Assembly (NCBI RefSeq): GCF_010993775.1
Contig: NZ_WOTO01000005.1
Location: forward strand, 184,022 to 248,021
DNA: 64,000 bases
Origin: Fodinicola feengrottensis
Lineage (GTDB): Bacteria; Actinomycetota; Actinomycetes; Mycobacteriales; HKI-0501
Reading direction: 5' to 3'
A program made the translations under genes and the position numbers. The notes beneath the pieces are model-generated. The model saw only the letters and a program-made list of their open reading frames with translations. It searched no databases and was not told the DNA's origin. Positions within the stretch are counted from its first letter, which is position 1. Each line of letters opens with the position of its first letter. Positions 55,951 through 64,000 of this stretch are shown here, piece by piece.

Positions 55951-58059
55951 TTGAGCGACACCACTGACCTCCTGACCGAGTCGGCCTCCGCCGCGAAGCC
56001 GCGGCGCCGCTCGACCGGGGGGATCACCGGCATGAAGCTGCCGGAATTGCAGACGCTGGCCAGCGAGCTCGGTATCACCGGCACGGCCAGGATGCGCAAG
56101 AGCGACCTCATCACCGCGATCAAGGCCAAGCAGGGCGGCTCTTCCGGGCAGGACACCCTGCTCCCGGTCGAGGAACCGGCTGCGCCGGTGGCGAGCGAGG
56201 CACCCCGTCGGCGTGGCCGTCGGGTAGCCACCCGGGCGGCTGGTACGGCTGCCCCGGCCGACACCCTGACCAGCGCGGACACCGCACCGGCCAGCGAGGC
56301 GCCGACGGGCCGTACGCCCCGCGCCCCGGTCCGCGCCGGCACCGCGCTCGGCCGCCAAGCAGGCCGCCAAGGCCGCCAGCAACGAGGCCCGCGAGACCGT
56401 CGAGGCGCCAGTCGTCGAGACCGCCGCGCCGGCTCGTACGGACCGGCGTCGGGGCCGCCAGGAGCGAGTGCGCGAGGAGGCCGTCGAGGCGCCCGCCGAG
56501 AGAGGCTCCCCAGCAGCGCGAACCGGCTCGGGCCGCGGCGCACACCGACCAGCAGCCGGGTCGTACCGAGAACCAGCGCGACGGTCAGGGCGGCCGCAAC
56601 CGCAACGACAGTCGAGCGGACAACCGTACCGATAGTCGGGCCGAGAACCGGACCGACAATCGGAGCGAGAACCGCACCGACAACCGGAACGACCGGGCCG
56701 ACCGCGGCAACCAGCAGAACCGCAACCAGGGCCGGCAGAACCCGCAGAACAACCAGCAGGACGACGAGGAAGACGCGGACGGCCGGCGCCGGCCGCGCCG
56801 GTTCCGCGACCGCAACCGCCGCGGCGGCAACACCGGTGGTGGCGGTGGCGGCGGTGCTCGGGAGCGTGGTGGCAACGAGCGTTTCGACAACACCGAGCCC
56901 GAAGTTCGTGACGACGACGTACTTATTCCGGTCGCCGGCATTGTTGACGTTCTCGACAACTACGCCTTTGTTCGTACGTCCGGATATCTGACCGGCCCGA
57001 CCGACGTTTACGTGTCGATGTCGCAGGTTCGCCGCAACGGCCTGCGTCGCGGCGACCACGTGATCGGTGCGGTTCGGCAGCCCCGTGAGGGCGAGCGGCG
57101 CGACAAGTACAACGCGCTCGTACGGCTGGACACGGTCAACGGCGTGCCCCCGGAGGAGGCCCGCAACCGGCCGGAGTTCACCAAGCTCACGCCGCTCTAC
57201 CCCCAGACAGACGCGGCTGCGGCTGGAGACCGAGGCCAACGTGCTCACCACGCGGGTGATCGACCTGGTGATGCCGATCGGCAAGGGCCAGCGCGCGTTG
57301 ATCGTGTCGCCGCCCAAGGCCGGTAAGACGATGGTCCTGCAGGCCATCGCCAACGCGATCACCACCAACAACCCCGAATGCCACCTGATGGTCGTGCTGG
57401 TCGACGAGCGTCCGGAAGAGGTCACCGACATGCAGCGCTCGGTGAAGGGCGAGGTCATCGCCTCTACCTTCGACCGGCCGCCGGCAGACCACACCACGGT
57501 CGCCGAGCTCTCCATCGAACGGGCGAAACGGCTGGTGGAGCTGGGCCACGACGTGGTCGTGCTGCTCGACTCGATCACCCGGCTGGGTCGCGCGTACAAC
57601 CTGGCGGCGCCGGCCTCGGGCCGGATCCTGTCCGGTGGTGTGGACTCGACCGCGCTTTACCCGCCGAAGCGTTTCCTTGGTGCGGCTCGGAACATCGAGA
57701 ACGGCGGCTCGCTGACCATTCTCGCCACCGCGCTGGTGGAGACCGGGTCCACGATGGACACGGTGATTTTCGAGGAGTTCAAGGGCACCGGCAACGCCGA
57801 GCTGAAGCTGGACCGCAAGCTGTCCGACAAGCGGATCTTCCCGGCTGTCGACGTGGATGCTTCGAGTACCCGTAAGGAAGAAATCCTGCTGGCGCCGGAC
57901 GAGCTGGGCATCGTGATCAAGCTTCGCCGGGTGCTGTCCGCGCTCGACTCGCAGCAGGCGCTGGAGCTTTTGCTGGCTCAGCTGCGGAAGACCCAAACGA
58001 ACGCTGAATTCCTGATGCAGATTCAGAAGACCACGCCGGGAACTTTTGGTTCCGACTAG
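55951..58059 (+). CDS. rho: Transcription termination factor Rho, three apparent frameshifts
   Basis: Rejoined, Rho is about 700 residues. The N-terminal SAP-like domain ([39 protein letters not shown]) is followed by a long disordered Arg/Asn/Asp-rich insertion with DNR/ENR-type repeats, typical of actinobacterial Rho. The RNA-binding cold-shock domain follows ([23 protein letters not shown]), then the hexameric ATPase with Walker [13 protein letters not shown] and the later [12 protein letters not shown] and [11 protein letters not shown]. The TTG start has AAGGA seven bases upstream. Breaks lie near 56340, 56500 and 57210, the last fitting a duplicated AGAC. Rho unwinds RNA to end transcription and is normally essential in actinomycetes. 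Confidence 0.92.
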
Positions 58060-58081
58060 TTTGTTCGTACGCGCAAGCAAA

Positions 58082-58117
58082 AATCCGGCCCCGCGGGATG
58101 GGGTCGGATTCTTGTTT
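58082..58117 (+). terminator. Terminator downstream of rho
   Basis: Eleven-base arms AATCCGGCCCC (58082-58092) and GGGGTCGGATT (58100-58110), with one G-T pair, are followed by CTTGTTTTATT. Confidence 0.82.
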
Positions 58118-58270
58118 TATTACCCATCGGTAGCTCGCTGGTTTCGGCCGGTTTGCCCGGGCAGCTGAATAACGACCGCGTGACGGCGCTCATAAATGAC
58201 TCGATTGTCGGGGCCTGTCCTTCATAGGGTGAGAGCAAGGGGCGAGGCGGGCGGTCGGGAGGACAATGCG

Positions 58271-59234
58271 GTGACGGCGTTCGATGCGCAGCGCTCGGCG
58301 GATGGCGCTCGACGCGCACACAACGCCCGAGTCCGCTCGCTGTCCGTGCTGGATCCGCTTTCTGGTCGCTGCGAACGAATGCTGCGATGGGTCACGCTCG
58401 CCGCCGCGACGGTCGCCCTGCTGATGATGAGCCTGTTGGTCAGCCCGACCATCGCCTTGCTGGCCACCGTGCCGGCCCTGATCGCGGGTTTTCGCCGCAC
58501 TTCCTTCGCCGCCTTGGTGGCCCTCGCGTTGCTGGCCGTGACCGTACCGGCGGCAGCTCTGCAGCCGACCGTGACGCACGGCGTGCTGCCCGAGCTGCCC
58601 GGCATGAACGGCGCCCCGGCCCGCGCCCAGGACCAGTTGGTGCTGGTTCTCGCCCTGCTGGCGGCGGCCCTGGGCGCATTGGTCGTCCAGCGCCGGCAGG
58701 CCGAGATGGGCCCGATGACGGTCCTGCGCGCGCGGCGGCGTGGTCGCCGCCGGTGCCGGCCTGGGCATCGTCGTGGTGCTCGCCGCCGTGCCAGTCGGCG
58801 ACTCGGCCCAACCGCCGATGCCGTGGTGGGTGCTGCCCATGTTGGTCCTGTGCGCCGCGAACCCCTTCGATCTTTCCCGAAGCTGGCGCATGGCCGTACC
58901 AGCCGCGCCGCCGCCGCCCTGGTCGCTCTGGTGGCCCTGGTCGTACGCGCCGACGCCACCACCGGCTTCGCCTGGACAGTCGCCAGCGCCGTGATCGTCG
59001 TCGGCCTGCTGTTTTTTCGGCGCCGGCACCACTGTTTTCGCCGCCTTCGGCGCCCGCCCCCGCGCGCGGCGTCGACTGATGACGCGGTTCTGGACCCCGG
59101 AATACCGCGGGGGAGCATGCGGTTTAGCACTACGTGAGGCCGTCTGTCACACTGGTGGGCGGTTCGCAGGTTCCGGTTCACGGCTGGCAAGAGTCCTGAG
59201 CGTCACGGCCGACCCGGCGACCACGTCAGAATGA
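58271..59234 (+). CDS. Uncharacterised membrane protein between rho and rpmE, about three apparent frameshifts
   Basis: Rejoined, this is about 320 residues with roughly six hydrophobic segments: [101 protein letters not shown] and [17 protein letters not shown]. An Arg-rich C-terminus follows. The GTG at 58271 has GGAGG upstream. Breaks lie near 58735 and 58910 and in the T6 run at 59012-59017. The corrected end at 59234 sits seven bases before rpmE. I do not recognise the family. Length, joins and C-terminus are uncertain because of the repeated breaks. Confidence 0.5.
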
Positions 59235-59241
59235 GGAGATC

Positions 59242-59454
59242 ATGAAGGCCGACATCCACCCGAAGTATGCCGAGACCACGGTGAGCTGTTCGTGCGGTGC
59301 CACTTTCACCACACGCACACCCGCCAAGGGCGGCGAGATTCACGCCGAGGTGTGCTCCCAGTGCCACCCGTTCTACACCGGTAAGCAGAAGATTCTGGAC
59401 TCCGGTGGCCGGGTTGCCCGGTTCGAGCGTCGTTTCGGCAAGCGCGCACGCTAG
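59242..59454 (+). CDS. rpmE: Ribosomal protein L31 (zinc-binding form)
   Basis: This intact 70-residue L31 starts [25 protein letters not shown] and ends [15 protein letters not shown]. Cys-x-Cys near residue 16 and CSQCHPF near residue 37 provide the zinc ligands of the C+ form, which zinc-starved cells replace by a C- paralogue. It binds the 50S subunit near the central protuberance. A GAGGAG ribosome site lies just upstream, and a strong terminator follows seven bases after the stop. Confidence 0.96.
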   Translation: MKADIHPKYAETTVSCSCGATFTTRTPAKGGEIHAEVCSQCHPFYTGKQKILDSGGRVARFERRFGKRAR

Positions 59455-59461
59455 CTACATC

Positions 59462-59499
59462 AAGGCGCGTCCGGAGACTTGGGTCTCCGGGCGCGCCTT
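59462..59499 (+). terminator. Terminator downstream of rpmE
   Basis: Seventeen-base arms (59462-59478 and 59483-59499) with one mismatch enclose a TTGG loop, followed by TGTCTATGCCTT. It may let the abundant L31 transcript end before prfA. Confidence 0.8.
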
Positions 59500-59539
59500 T
59501 GTCTATGCCTTCACATCCGTACCACCCGAAGGGCCTGAC

Positions 59540-60631
59540 ATGTCCGATCCGCTGACCTCGCTGCCGGCGATCCGCACTGAGTACGCGGACCTGGAGAAGC
59601 AGATGTCCGATCCAGGGCTGCACAGCGACGCGGCCAAGGCGCGTCAGGTCGGTCGCCGGTACGCCGAACTGGGCCCGATCGTGGCCGCCGCGACCGCGTT
59701 GGAGTCGGCTCGTGACGACCTCGCCACCGCGAAGGAGCTGGCCACCGAAGACGCGTCTTTCGCCGCCGAGGCGGACGAGATCTCGGCCCGCATCCCGCAG
59801 TTGACCGGCCGGCTCACCGAGCTGCTGATGCCGCGCGACCCGTCCGACGGCAAGGACGTGATCCTGGAGGTCAAGGCGGGGGAGGGCGGCGAGGAGTCGG
59901 CGCTGTTCGCCGGCGATCTGCTCCGGATGTACATGCGGTATGCGGAGCGTCGCGGCTGGAAGACCGAGCTGATGGAAGCGACCGAATCCGCGCTCGGTGG
60001 CTACAAAGATGTTGCGTTGGCGGTAAAAGCCAAGGGCATCCCGGCGCCCGGTGAGGGTGTCTGGGCGCGCCTCAAGTACGAGGGTGGCGTGCATCGCGTG
60101 CAGCGCGTGCCGGTCACCGAGTCGCAGGGCCGCGTACACACTTCCGCCGCCGGCGTCCTGGTGCTGCCCGAGGCGGAGGACATCGACGTGCAGATCGACC
60201 CCAACGACCTGCGGATCGACGTGTTCCGGTCGTCCGGACCCGGTGGGCAGAGCGTCAACACCACGGACTCCGCGGTCCGCATCACGCACGTACCGACCGG
60301 CATCGTGGTGTCCTGCCAGAACGAGAAATCCCAGCTGCAGAACAAAGAACAGGCGATGCGGATCCTGCGGTCGCGGATGCTCGCGGCCGCCCAGGAGGAA
60401 GCCGACGCGGCGGCCAGCGCCGAGCGCCGGTCGCAGGTGCGTACGGTCGACCGCTCGGAGCGGGTACGGACGTACAACTTCCCGGAGAACCGCATCTCCG
60501 ACCACCGCGTCGGCTACAAGGCGTACAACCTGGACGCCGTGCTCGACGGTGAGCTGGACGGCGTCATCGACGCGCTGGTGAACCAGGACGGCCAGGACCG
60601 GCTGGCCGCCGCCACCGCCGGCAGCAGCTGA
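59540..60631 (+). CDS. prfA: Peptide chain release factor 1
   Basis: This intact 363-residue class I release factor has the codon-recognition segment [21 protein letters not shown] near residue 190 and the catalytic GGQ near 235 in [20 protein letters not shown]. It reads UAA and UAG stop codons on the ribosome, and its Gln is methylated by PrmC, encoded next. The ATG at 59540 has AAGGG six bases upstream; a longer in-frame extension back into rpmE is not real. The rpmE terminator separates it from upstream genes. Confidence 0.95.
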   Translation: MSDPLTSLPAIRTEYADLEKQMSDPGLHSDAAKARQVGRRYAELGPIVAAATALESARDDLATAKELATEDASFAAEADEISARIPQLTGRLTELLMPRDPSDGKDVILEVKAGEGGEESALFAGDLLRMYMRYAERRGWKTELMEATESALGGYKDVALAVKAKGIPAPGEGVWARLKYEGGVHRVQRVPVTESQGRVHTSAAGVLVLPEAEDIDVQIDPNDLRIDVFRSSGPGGQSVNTTDSAVRITHVPTGIVVSCQNEKSQLQNKEQAMRILRSRMLAAAQEEADAAASAERRSQVRTVDRSERVRTYNFPENRISDHRVGYKAYNLDAVLDGELDGVIDALVNQDGQDRLAAATAGSS

Positions 60632-60634
60632 GCC

Positions 60635-61480
60635 GTGCTCGCTGGCATGCTTTCGGTGGCGGTCCAGCGGCTCGCTGAAGCCGGCGTCGACTCGCCGCAG
60701 GTGGACGCGGAATGGCTGGCCGCGCACGTGTTGGGTACGACGCGGTCCGGGCTGCTTTTGGTTGAGGGTTTCGATTCCGACCAACAAAGGCACTTCGACG
60801 ACCTGGTCGAGGACCGAGCGAACCGGATCCCGCTGCAGCACCTGACCGGCCTCGCGGGCTTTCGCTATCTGGAGCTCGCGGTCGGCCCGGGCGTCTTCAT
60901 TCCCCGCCCAGAGACCGAAATGCTGGCCCAGTGGGCAATCGACCGGGCTGGTTCGCTGGACAGCCCGGTGGTGGTGGAACTCTGTGCCGGTTCCGCCGCG
61001 ATCTCACTGTCCATTGTGGACGAATGTGCGGCCGCGGTCGTACACGCCGTGGAGTTCTCGCCGCTCGCGGTCGCCTGGGCACAGCGAAACATCGACAAGT
61101 ACGGACAAAACCGGGTTCACCTGGTCAGCGGCGACGCCACCGACCCGGCCGTCCTGTCCGATGTGGACGGACAGGCCGACCTCCTGGTCTGCAATCCGCC
61201 GTACGTGCCGGACGACTCCGCGCCGCCCCCGGAGGTCGCCGACCACGACCCGGCGATGGCCCTGTGGGGCGGCGGCGCCGACGGCCTCGACACCGTACGT
61301 AAACTCGTGCCGCGCATGCACGCCCTGCTCAAACCCGGCGGCTGGGTCGGCATCGAACACGCGGACGTACAAGGCGAATCGGTGCCGGCCATCCTGGCCG
61401 CCGCGGGGGGCTGGACGGACATCTCGGATCACCCCGACCTGTCCGCCCGTCCCCGCTACACCACCGCCCGCCGCCGCTAG
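60635..61480 (+). CDS. prmC: Release factor glutamine methyltransferase
   Basis: This intact 281-residue SAM methyltransferase has the helical N-terminal domain, the SAM-binding block VVELCAGSAAISLSI, VHAVEFSPLAVAWAQRN and the catalytic NPPYVP near residue 187. It methylates the Gln of the GGQ motif in release factors. The GTG start is three bases after the prfA stop, so the two are translated together. The end lies near the convergent toxin gene (61490). Confidence 0.94.
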   Translation: MLAGMLSVAVQRLAEAGVDSPQVDAEWLAAHVLGTTRSGLLLVEGFDSDQQRHFDDLVEDRANRIPLQHLTGLAGFRYLELAVGPGVFIPRPETEMLAQWAIDRAGSLDSPVVVELCAGSAAISLSIVDECAAAVVHAVEFSPLAVAWAQRNIDKYGQNRVHLVSGDATDPAVLSDVDGQADLLVCNPPYVPDDSAPPPEVADHDPAMALWGGGADGLDTVRKLVPRMHALLKPGGWVGIEHADVQGESVPAILAAAGGWTDISDHPDLSARPRYTTARRR

Positions 61481-61489
61481 CGGCGTTCC

Positions 61490-61879
61490 CTACTCGGGAA
61501 CGACTACGTGTAGGCCGAGCGAACGCGCCGCGTCAGCGAGCCGTTTGTCGTACGCGATGAAATGGGTCAGTGCTGGCTTGAGGTCTTCAGCGGTCGCGAG
61601 GTGAATGGCGTCCAGACTTCTCAGGGTCGTTCCCGGTAGCTGACCCGCGGCGTCAAGGATGGCACCGGTTATCGGGCGCTGAAGTAGCAATGCGAGAACG
61701 TTGGGCAATATCTTGAGTGCGGCCTGGTCGTTTCGGCGCAGCGCCCGAGCTGTCTCAGTGCGCGCCAAGGCCGAACACACCAGCGGATGTGGGTTCGCGG
61801 CGAGCCAGGAACGCAGTGCCGCCGTTTCGTTCTCCTGCCGCGCGAGCTTGACCACGGCCGAGCTGTCCAAGTAGATCAC
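61490..61879 (-). CDS. PIN-domain toxin (VapC type), module 1
   Basis: This PIN-domain ribonuclease of 129 residues shows the acidic active site: Asp in VIYLDSSAVVKL, Glu in ALARTETARALRR, Asp in SLDAIHLATA and a last Asp in AYDKRLADAA. VapC toxins cut tRNA or rRNA to stop growth. The GTG overlaps the antitoxin stop as GTGA, so the two are coupled. It faces the end of prmC. The family is certain; target RNA is unknown. Confidence 0.88.
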   Translation of the reverse strand: MIYLDSSAVVKLARQENETAALRSWLAANPHPLVCSALARTETARALRRNDQAALKILPNVLALLLQRPITGAILDAAGQLPGTTLRSLDAIHLATAEDLKPALTHFIAYDKRLADAARSLGLHVVVPE

Positions 61880-62169
61880 TCGCGGTCTTCGCGCTGCTCT
61901 GAAATGACCTCGGTGGTGTCGATGTCGTTGCTCGCCGGTGTTGGTGTGATGGCGAGCAGTGCGGCAATCCCGCCTGGATTGCTTGCGGGAGTCAGCTTTC
62001 CCTCGCGGATGAGTTGATCGACGGCTGGATTGCCGGTGCGCGGCAGCGGAACAAGCATGGCGATGGGCTCGTCGTGCTCCGTTACGAGGATTGTTTCGCC
62101 GTCTGCGGCTTGGTGAATCACCCTGGACGTGTGCCGGGTGAGCTCCCTGATTCCCACCGTCATTGTCAT
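61876..62169 (-). CDS. Phd/YefM-type antitoxin, module 1
   Basis: This 97-residue antitoxin has the Phd/YefM-type fold: VGIRELTRHTSRVIHQAADGETILVTEHDEPIAMLVP, followed by a disordered acidic C-terminus ending EQREDRE, which would bind the toxin. Start is ATG 62169 or 62163. It is translated before the PIN toxin gene with a four-base overlap. It likely represses its own promoter in the 57-base gap shared with module 2. Confidence 0.85.
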   Translation of the reverse strand: MTMTVGIRELTRHTSRVIHQAADGETILVTEHDEPIAMLVPLPRTGNPAVDQLIREGKLTPASNPGGIAALLAITPTPASNDIDTTEVISEQREDRE

Positions 62170-62187
62170 GACAAAATGTTAGCACAT

Positions 62188-62218
62188 TCTCCGATGGAGA
62201 TCGTCGCATCTTGATGCG
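62188..62218. promoter_or_regulatory. Two palindromes in the head-to-head toxin-antitoxin intergenic region
   Basis: TCTCC-GAT-GGAGA (62188-62200) and CGCATC-TT-GATGCG (62205-62218) are perfect palindromes in the 57 bases between two divergent antitoxin genes. They are probable operators for one or both antitoxins. Confidence 0.5.
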
Positions 62219-62226
62219 GAGATGCT

Positions 62227-62466
62227 ATGATGTGTTCTATGCGGACGACCATTGACCTCCCCGAGGACCTTCATCGGCAAGCGGTGTCGATCGCGCGGGA
62301 TACGGCGCGGACCTTGAGCGAGACGGTCGTCGATCTGATGCGGCGAGCCTTGGGGCAGGGCGGGACGCCGGAGGTTACCCGGAGTGCGCGCACCGGTTTG
62401 CCGGTGGTCCATCTTGCTACCACCATCACGACCGAGGACGTCCGTTCACTGGAAGACGACCAGTGA
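62227..62466 (+). CDS. Ribbon-helix-helix-type antitoxin (VapB), module 2
   Basis: This 79-residue protein begins MMCSMRTTIDLPEDLHRQAVSIARDTARTLSETVVDLMRRAL, a ribbon-helix-helix pattern of DNA-binding antitoxins, with an acidic C-terminus (ITTEDVRSLEDDQ) likely to bind the toxin. ATG 62227 is supported by GGAG five bases upstream; ATG 62239 is the alternative. It overlaps the following toxin gene as GTGA. Confidence 0.84.
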   Translation: MMCSMRTTIDLPEDLHRQAVSIARDTARTLSETVVDLMRRALGQGGTPEVTRSARTGLPVVHLATTITTEDVRSLEDDQ

Positions 62467-62861
62467 CGGTTCTCCTGGATGCGAACGTGCTCATCGCCCT
62501 TCTCGTCGCCAGTCATGTGCATCATGACGCCGCCGAGAACTGGCTGGTGGAGGGAGAAGATCGGTTCGCCACGTGTCCGATATCCGAGGGCAGTCTGGTG
62601 CGGCTGCTCCTACGTGAAGGACAAACCGCCGCGACGGCCAAAGCGGTTCTCAAGGCCGTGACCGACAGTCCTCGGCACGAATTCTGGCCAGCCGACATCT
62701 CATATCTTGACGTGTCCATGGATGGAGTCATTGGCCATCGCCAGGTGACCGACGCCTACCTCGCGGAGCTGGTCAGGGTGCGAGGCGGTCGACTGGCAAC
62801 CTTTGATCAAGGGCTGGCCAAACTTCACAGTGACGTTGTTGATCTCGTCCCGACGCGCTGA
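62463..62861 (+). CDS. PIN-domain toxin (VapC type), module 2
   Basis: This 132-residue PIN ribonuclease starts VTVLLDANVLIALLVASHVHHDAAENWLV with the first Asp. It carries Glu in CPISEGSLVRLLLRE, Asp in VTDAYLAELVRVRG and the final Asp in LATFDQGLAKLH. The GTG overlaps the antitoxin stop. It belongs to a different PIN subgroup from module 1, which has SSAVVKL instead of ANVLIAL, so this is not a simple duplication. A hairpin 20 bases downstream terminates the module. Confidence 0.88.
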   Translation: MTVLLDANVLIALLVASHVHHDAAENWLVEGEDRFATCPISEGSLVRLLLREGQTAATAKAVLKAVTDSPRHEFWPADISYLDVSMDGVIGHRQVTDAYLAELVRVRGGRLATFDQGLAKLHSDVVDLVPTR

Positions 62862-62880
62862 ACGGTCCAACCCGTCATCT

Positions 62881-62916
62881 GGGCGGACAGCTCGGAAACA
62901 TCCGGTCTGTCCGCCC
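62881..62916. terminator. Terminator between vapC (module 2) and the I36 gene
   Basis: GGGCGGACAG (62881-62890) and CTGTCCGCCC (62907-62916) are perfect 10-base arms between two convergent genes. Confidence 0.72.
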
Positions 62917-62934
62917 GCCGCGGCTGACCGCGAC

Positions 62935-63294
62935 TCAGCAGAAGCCGATGGCGTCCGCGCGGTCGTTGGTGCCGGCTGGTACGACGCCGACCTGCTGGCC
63001 GGCGTTGACGACCTGCAGGGTGACGAGGGCGCCGTTGACGTGGTCATAGACGCATTCACGCTGGCTGGCGTTGGCGTTCTTCCACGAGCTGGCGTGGTCG
63101 TGCAGCGTCGAGTTCACGTCCTGATAGCTCGCGTACCCGCTGATGATTTGCTTGGTTCCGGTGAAATGCCCGTCGGTCCACAGGCAGAAGTTGTGCGCTG
63201 GACAGGTGGTGTCGGCGTACGCCGGTGTCGCGGCGATGACGGCACCGCCGCCGGCCAGTAACAGGGACACTCCGAAAGCAGCGATCCTCTTCAT
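62935..63294 (-). CDS. Secreted peptidase inhibitor I36-like protein
   Basis: This intact 119-residue exported protein has a Sec signal (MKRIAAFGVSLLLAGGGAVIAATPAYA) and a small beta-rich domain with four Cys (TTCPAHNFCLW, RECVYDH, and the C-terminal Cys). The FCLWTDGHFTGTKQIISGY block with later SSWKNANAS is characteristic of the I36 family, related to the metalloprotease inhibitor SMPI of Streptomyces and to crystallin-fold proteins. Whether it inhibits the M36 or S53 peptidases encoded here is unknown. Confidence 0.78.
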   Translation of the reverse strand: MKRIAAFGVSLLLAGGGAVIAATPAYADTTCPAHNFCLWTDGHFTGTKQIISGYASYQDVNSTLHDHASSWKNANASQRECVYDHVNGALVTLQVVNAGQQVGVVPAGTNDRADAIGFC

Positions 63295-63415
63295 GACTGA
63301 CTCTCCCTCGACCTTGGCTGGCTACGGTTCGAGTCAGTTCGTAGTGCGCTCGCACTGATCGACTCAATCTCCTTTGGTTGAGGCCAAAACACCGGGTTTC
63401 CTTTAAGGAGCGATC

Positions 63416-63448
63416 GATCAGGGCCGCTCTCCCTGAGAGGGCCTGATC
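63416..63448. promoter_or_regulatory. Nested hairpin upstream of sua5
   Basis: GATCAGG...CCTGATC encloses a second stem CTCTC-CCT-GAGAG, making a 33-base cruciform-like structure 36 bases before the sua5 start. It could be a 5' leader structure or a terminator for incoming transcripts. Confidence 0.4.
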
Positions 63449-63483
63449 AGGAAGTGGGAAACTGCCGGTGTGAGGAAAACCGC

Positions 63484-64000
63484 ATGAGCCTGACGTACGA
63501 CACCCGCGACGAATCCACCCGCCAGCTGGGCCTGGACGCGGCCGCCGAGGCGGCTGGCCGGGGCGACCTGGTGGTGATCCCGACCGACACCGTTTACGGC
63601 GTCGGCGCCGACGCGTTCAACCGGGCGGCGGTCGGCAAGCTGCTGGCCGCCAAGGGCCGCGGCCGCTCGATGCCGCCGCCGGTGCTGGTGCCGTCGTGGC
63701 GGACGCTGGACGGCCTGGTCATGACCATGCCGGCGGTCGCCCGTGACCTGGTCGAGGCCTTCTGGCCGGGCGGCCTGACGATCATCGTCGAGCACATCGC
63801 GTCGCTGGACTGGGACCTCGGTGACACGTACGGCACGGTGGCCGTACGGATGCCGCTGCACCCAGTCGCGTTGGAGCTGCTGGCCAAGGTCGGCCCGATG
63901 GCGGTGTCCAGCGCGAACACTACCGGCAACCCGGCCGCGCTGACCGCCGCGGACGCCGAGCTGATGCTGGGCGACTCCGTCGACGTCTGTCCGAGCTGGC
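63484..64000 (+). CDS. sua5: Threonylcarbamoyl-AMP synthase, incomplete at the window edge
   Basis: The first 172 residues of a YrdC/Sua5 protein are visible. They include VVIPTDTVYGVGADAF, LLAAKGRGRSMPPPVLVPSW, LVEAFWPGGLTIIVEH, TVAVRMPLHPVALELL and VSSANTTGNPAA, all typical nucleotide- and threonine-binding blocks. The enzyme makes threonylcarbamoyl-AMP from threonine, bicarbonate and ATP for the t6A modification of tRNAs reading ANN codons. The reading frame runs open to base 64000, so the C-terminal end is outside. Its place after prmC is usual in actinomycetes, here with two toxin-antitoxin modules and the inhibitor gene between them. Confidence 0.92.
   Translation, partial: MSLTYDTRDESTRQLGLDAAAEAAGRGDLVVIPTDTVYGVGADAFNRAAVGKLLAAKGRGRSMPPPVLVPSWRTLDGLVMTMPAVARDLVEAFWPGGLTIIVEHIASLDWDLGDTYGTVAVRMPLHPVALELLAKVGPMAVSSANTTGNPAALTAADAELMLGDSVDVCPSW

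Noticed and set aside
55674..57599. A 641-codon frame antisense to rho
   Set aside because: Low-complexity Val/Arg/Pro sequence mirrors the repeat-rich rho insertion; no ribosome site or domain.

Overview
The window is high-GC actinomycete chromosome, roughly two thirds G+C by eye. GTG and TTG starts are common, genes are tightly packed, and several are coupled through ATGA, GTGA or TGATG overlaps. Its right part carries the typical actinobacterial order argS-lysA-hom-thrC-thrB-rho-rpmE-prfA-prmC-sua5. F420-type luciferase-fold enzymes, a DasR-like amino-sugar regulon, a Nur-type nickel box and an IdeR/DtxR iron box also point to Actinomycetota. The genus cannot be settled from the sequence alone.

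Layout. 0-6.3 kb: end of a secreted hypothetical protein, then an aminobutyraldehyde dehydrogenase and a PotA-PotD-PotB-PotC polyamine importer. 6.4-13.1 kb: a compact class I lanthipeptide cluster (FxLD-type precursor, LanC, LanB, ABC exporter). 13.1-15.8 kb: LacI regulator and an arabinose/fucose isomerase-family enzyme. 15.8-20.9 kb: a TetR regulon for amino-acid uptake and breakdown (APC permease, amino-acid dehydrogenase, ThDP decarboxylase) with two matching operators. 20.8-27.7 kb: esterase, PucR regulator, a 75-bp mobile-element remnant, a luciferase-like oxidoreductase, lactate permease, a Cys-cluster/pentapeptide protein, and a nickel/cobalt permease under a Nur box. 27.8-35.6 kb: two convergent amino-sugar operons (SIS protein and secreted GH84 hexosaminidase; GntR regulator, kinase-NanE fusion and ceramidase-like hydrolase), joined by DasR-like half-sites. 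35.6-43 kb: siderophore reductase, CHAP/beta-propeller secreted protein, MFS exporter with its TetR repressor, and a ThDP enzyme/FAD 2-hydroxyacid oxidase pair. 43-64 kb: the housekeeping block, with two secreted peptidases (S53, M36) and a DUF402 protein lying between thrC and thrB, then two head-to-head VapBC-type modules, an I36-type inhibitor and the start of sua5.

A caution applies to the whole window. About 28 genes, including argS, hom, thrC, thrB and rho, are each broken by one to three small indels, often in short homopolymers. Since several of these genes are normally indispensable, these are most simply read as assembly errors. Broken genes are therefore given as full-length CDS with the break positions noted. 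Intact genes (for example potABD, lanA, lanC, lysA, prfA, prmC, rpmE, the CHAP protein, the toxin-antitoxin pairs) can be trusted as they stand.

I saw no tRNA, rRNA, CRISPR array, complete insertion sequence or phage module.
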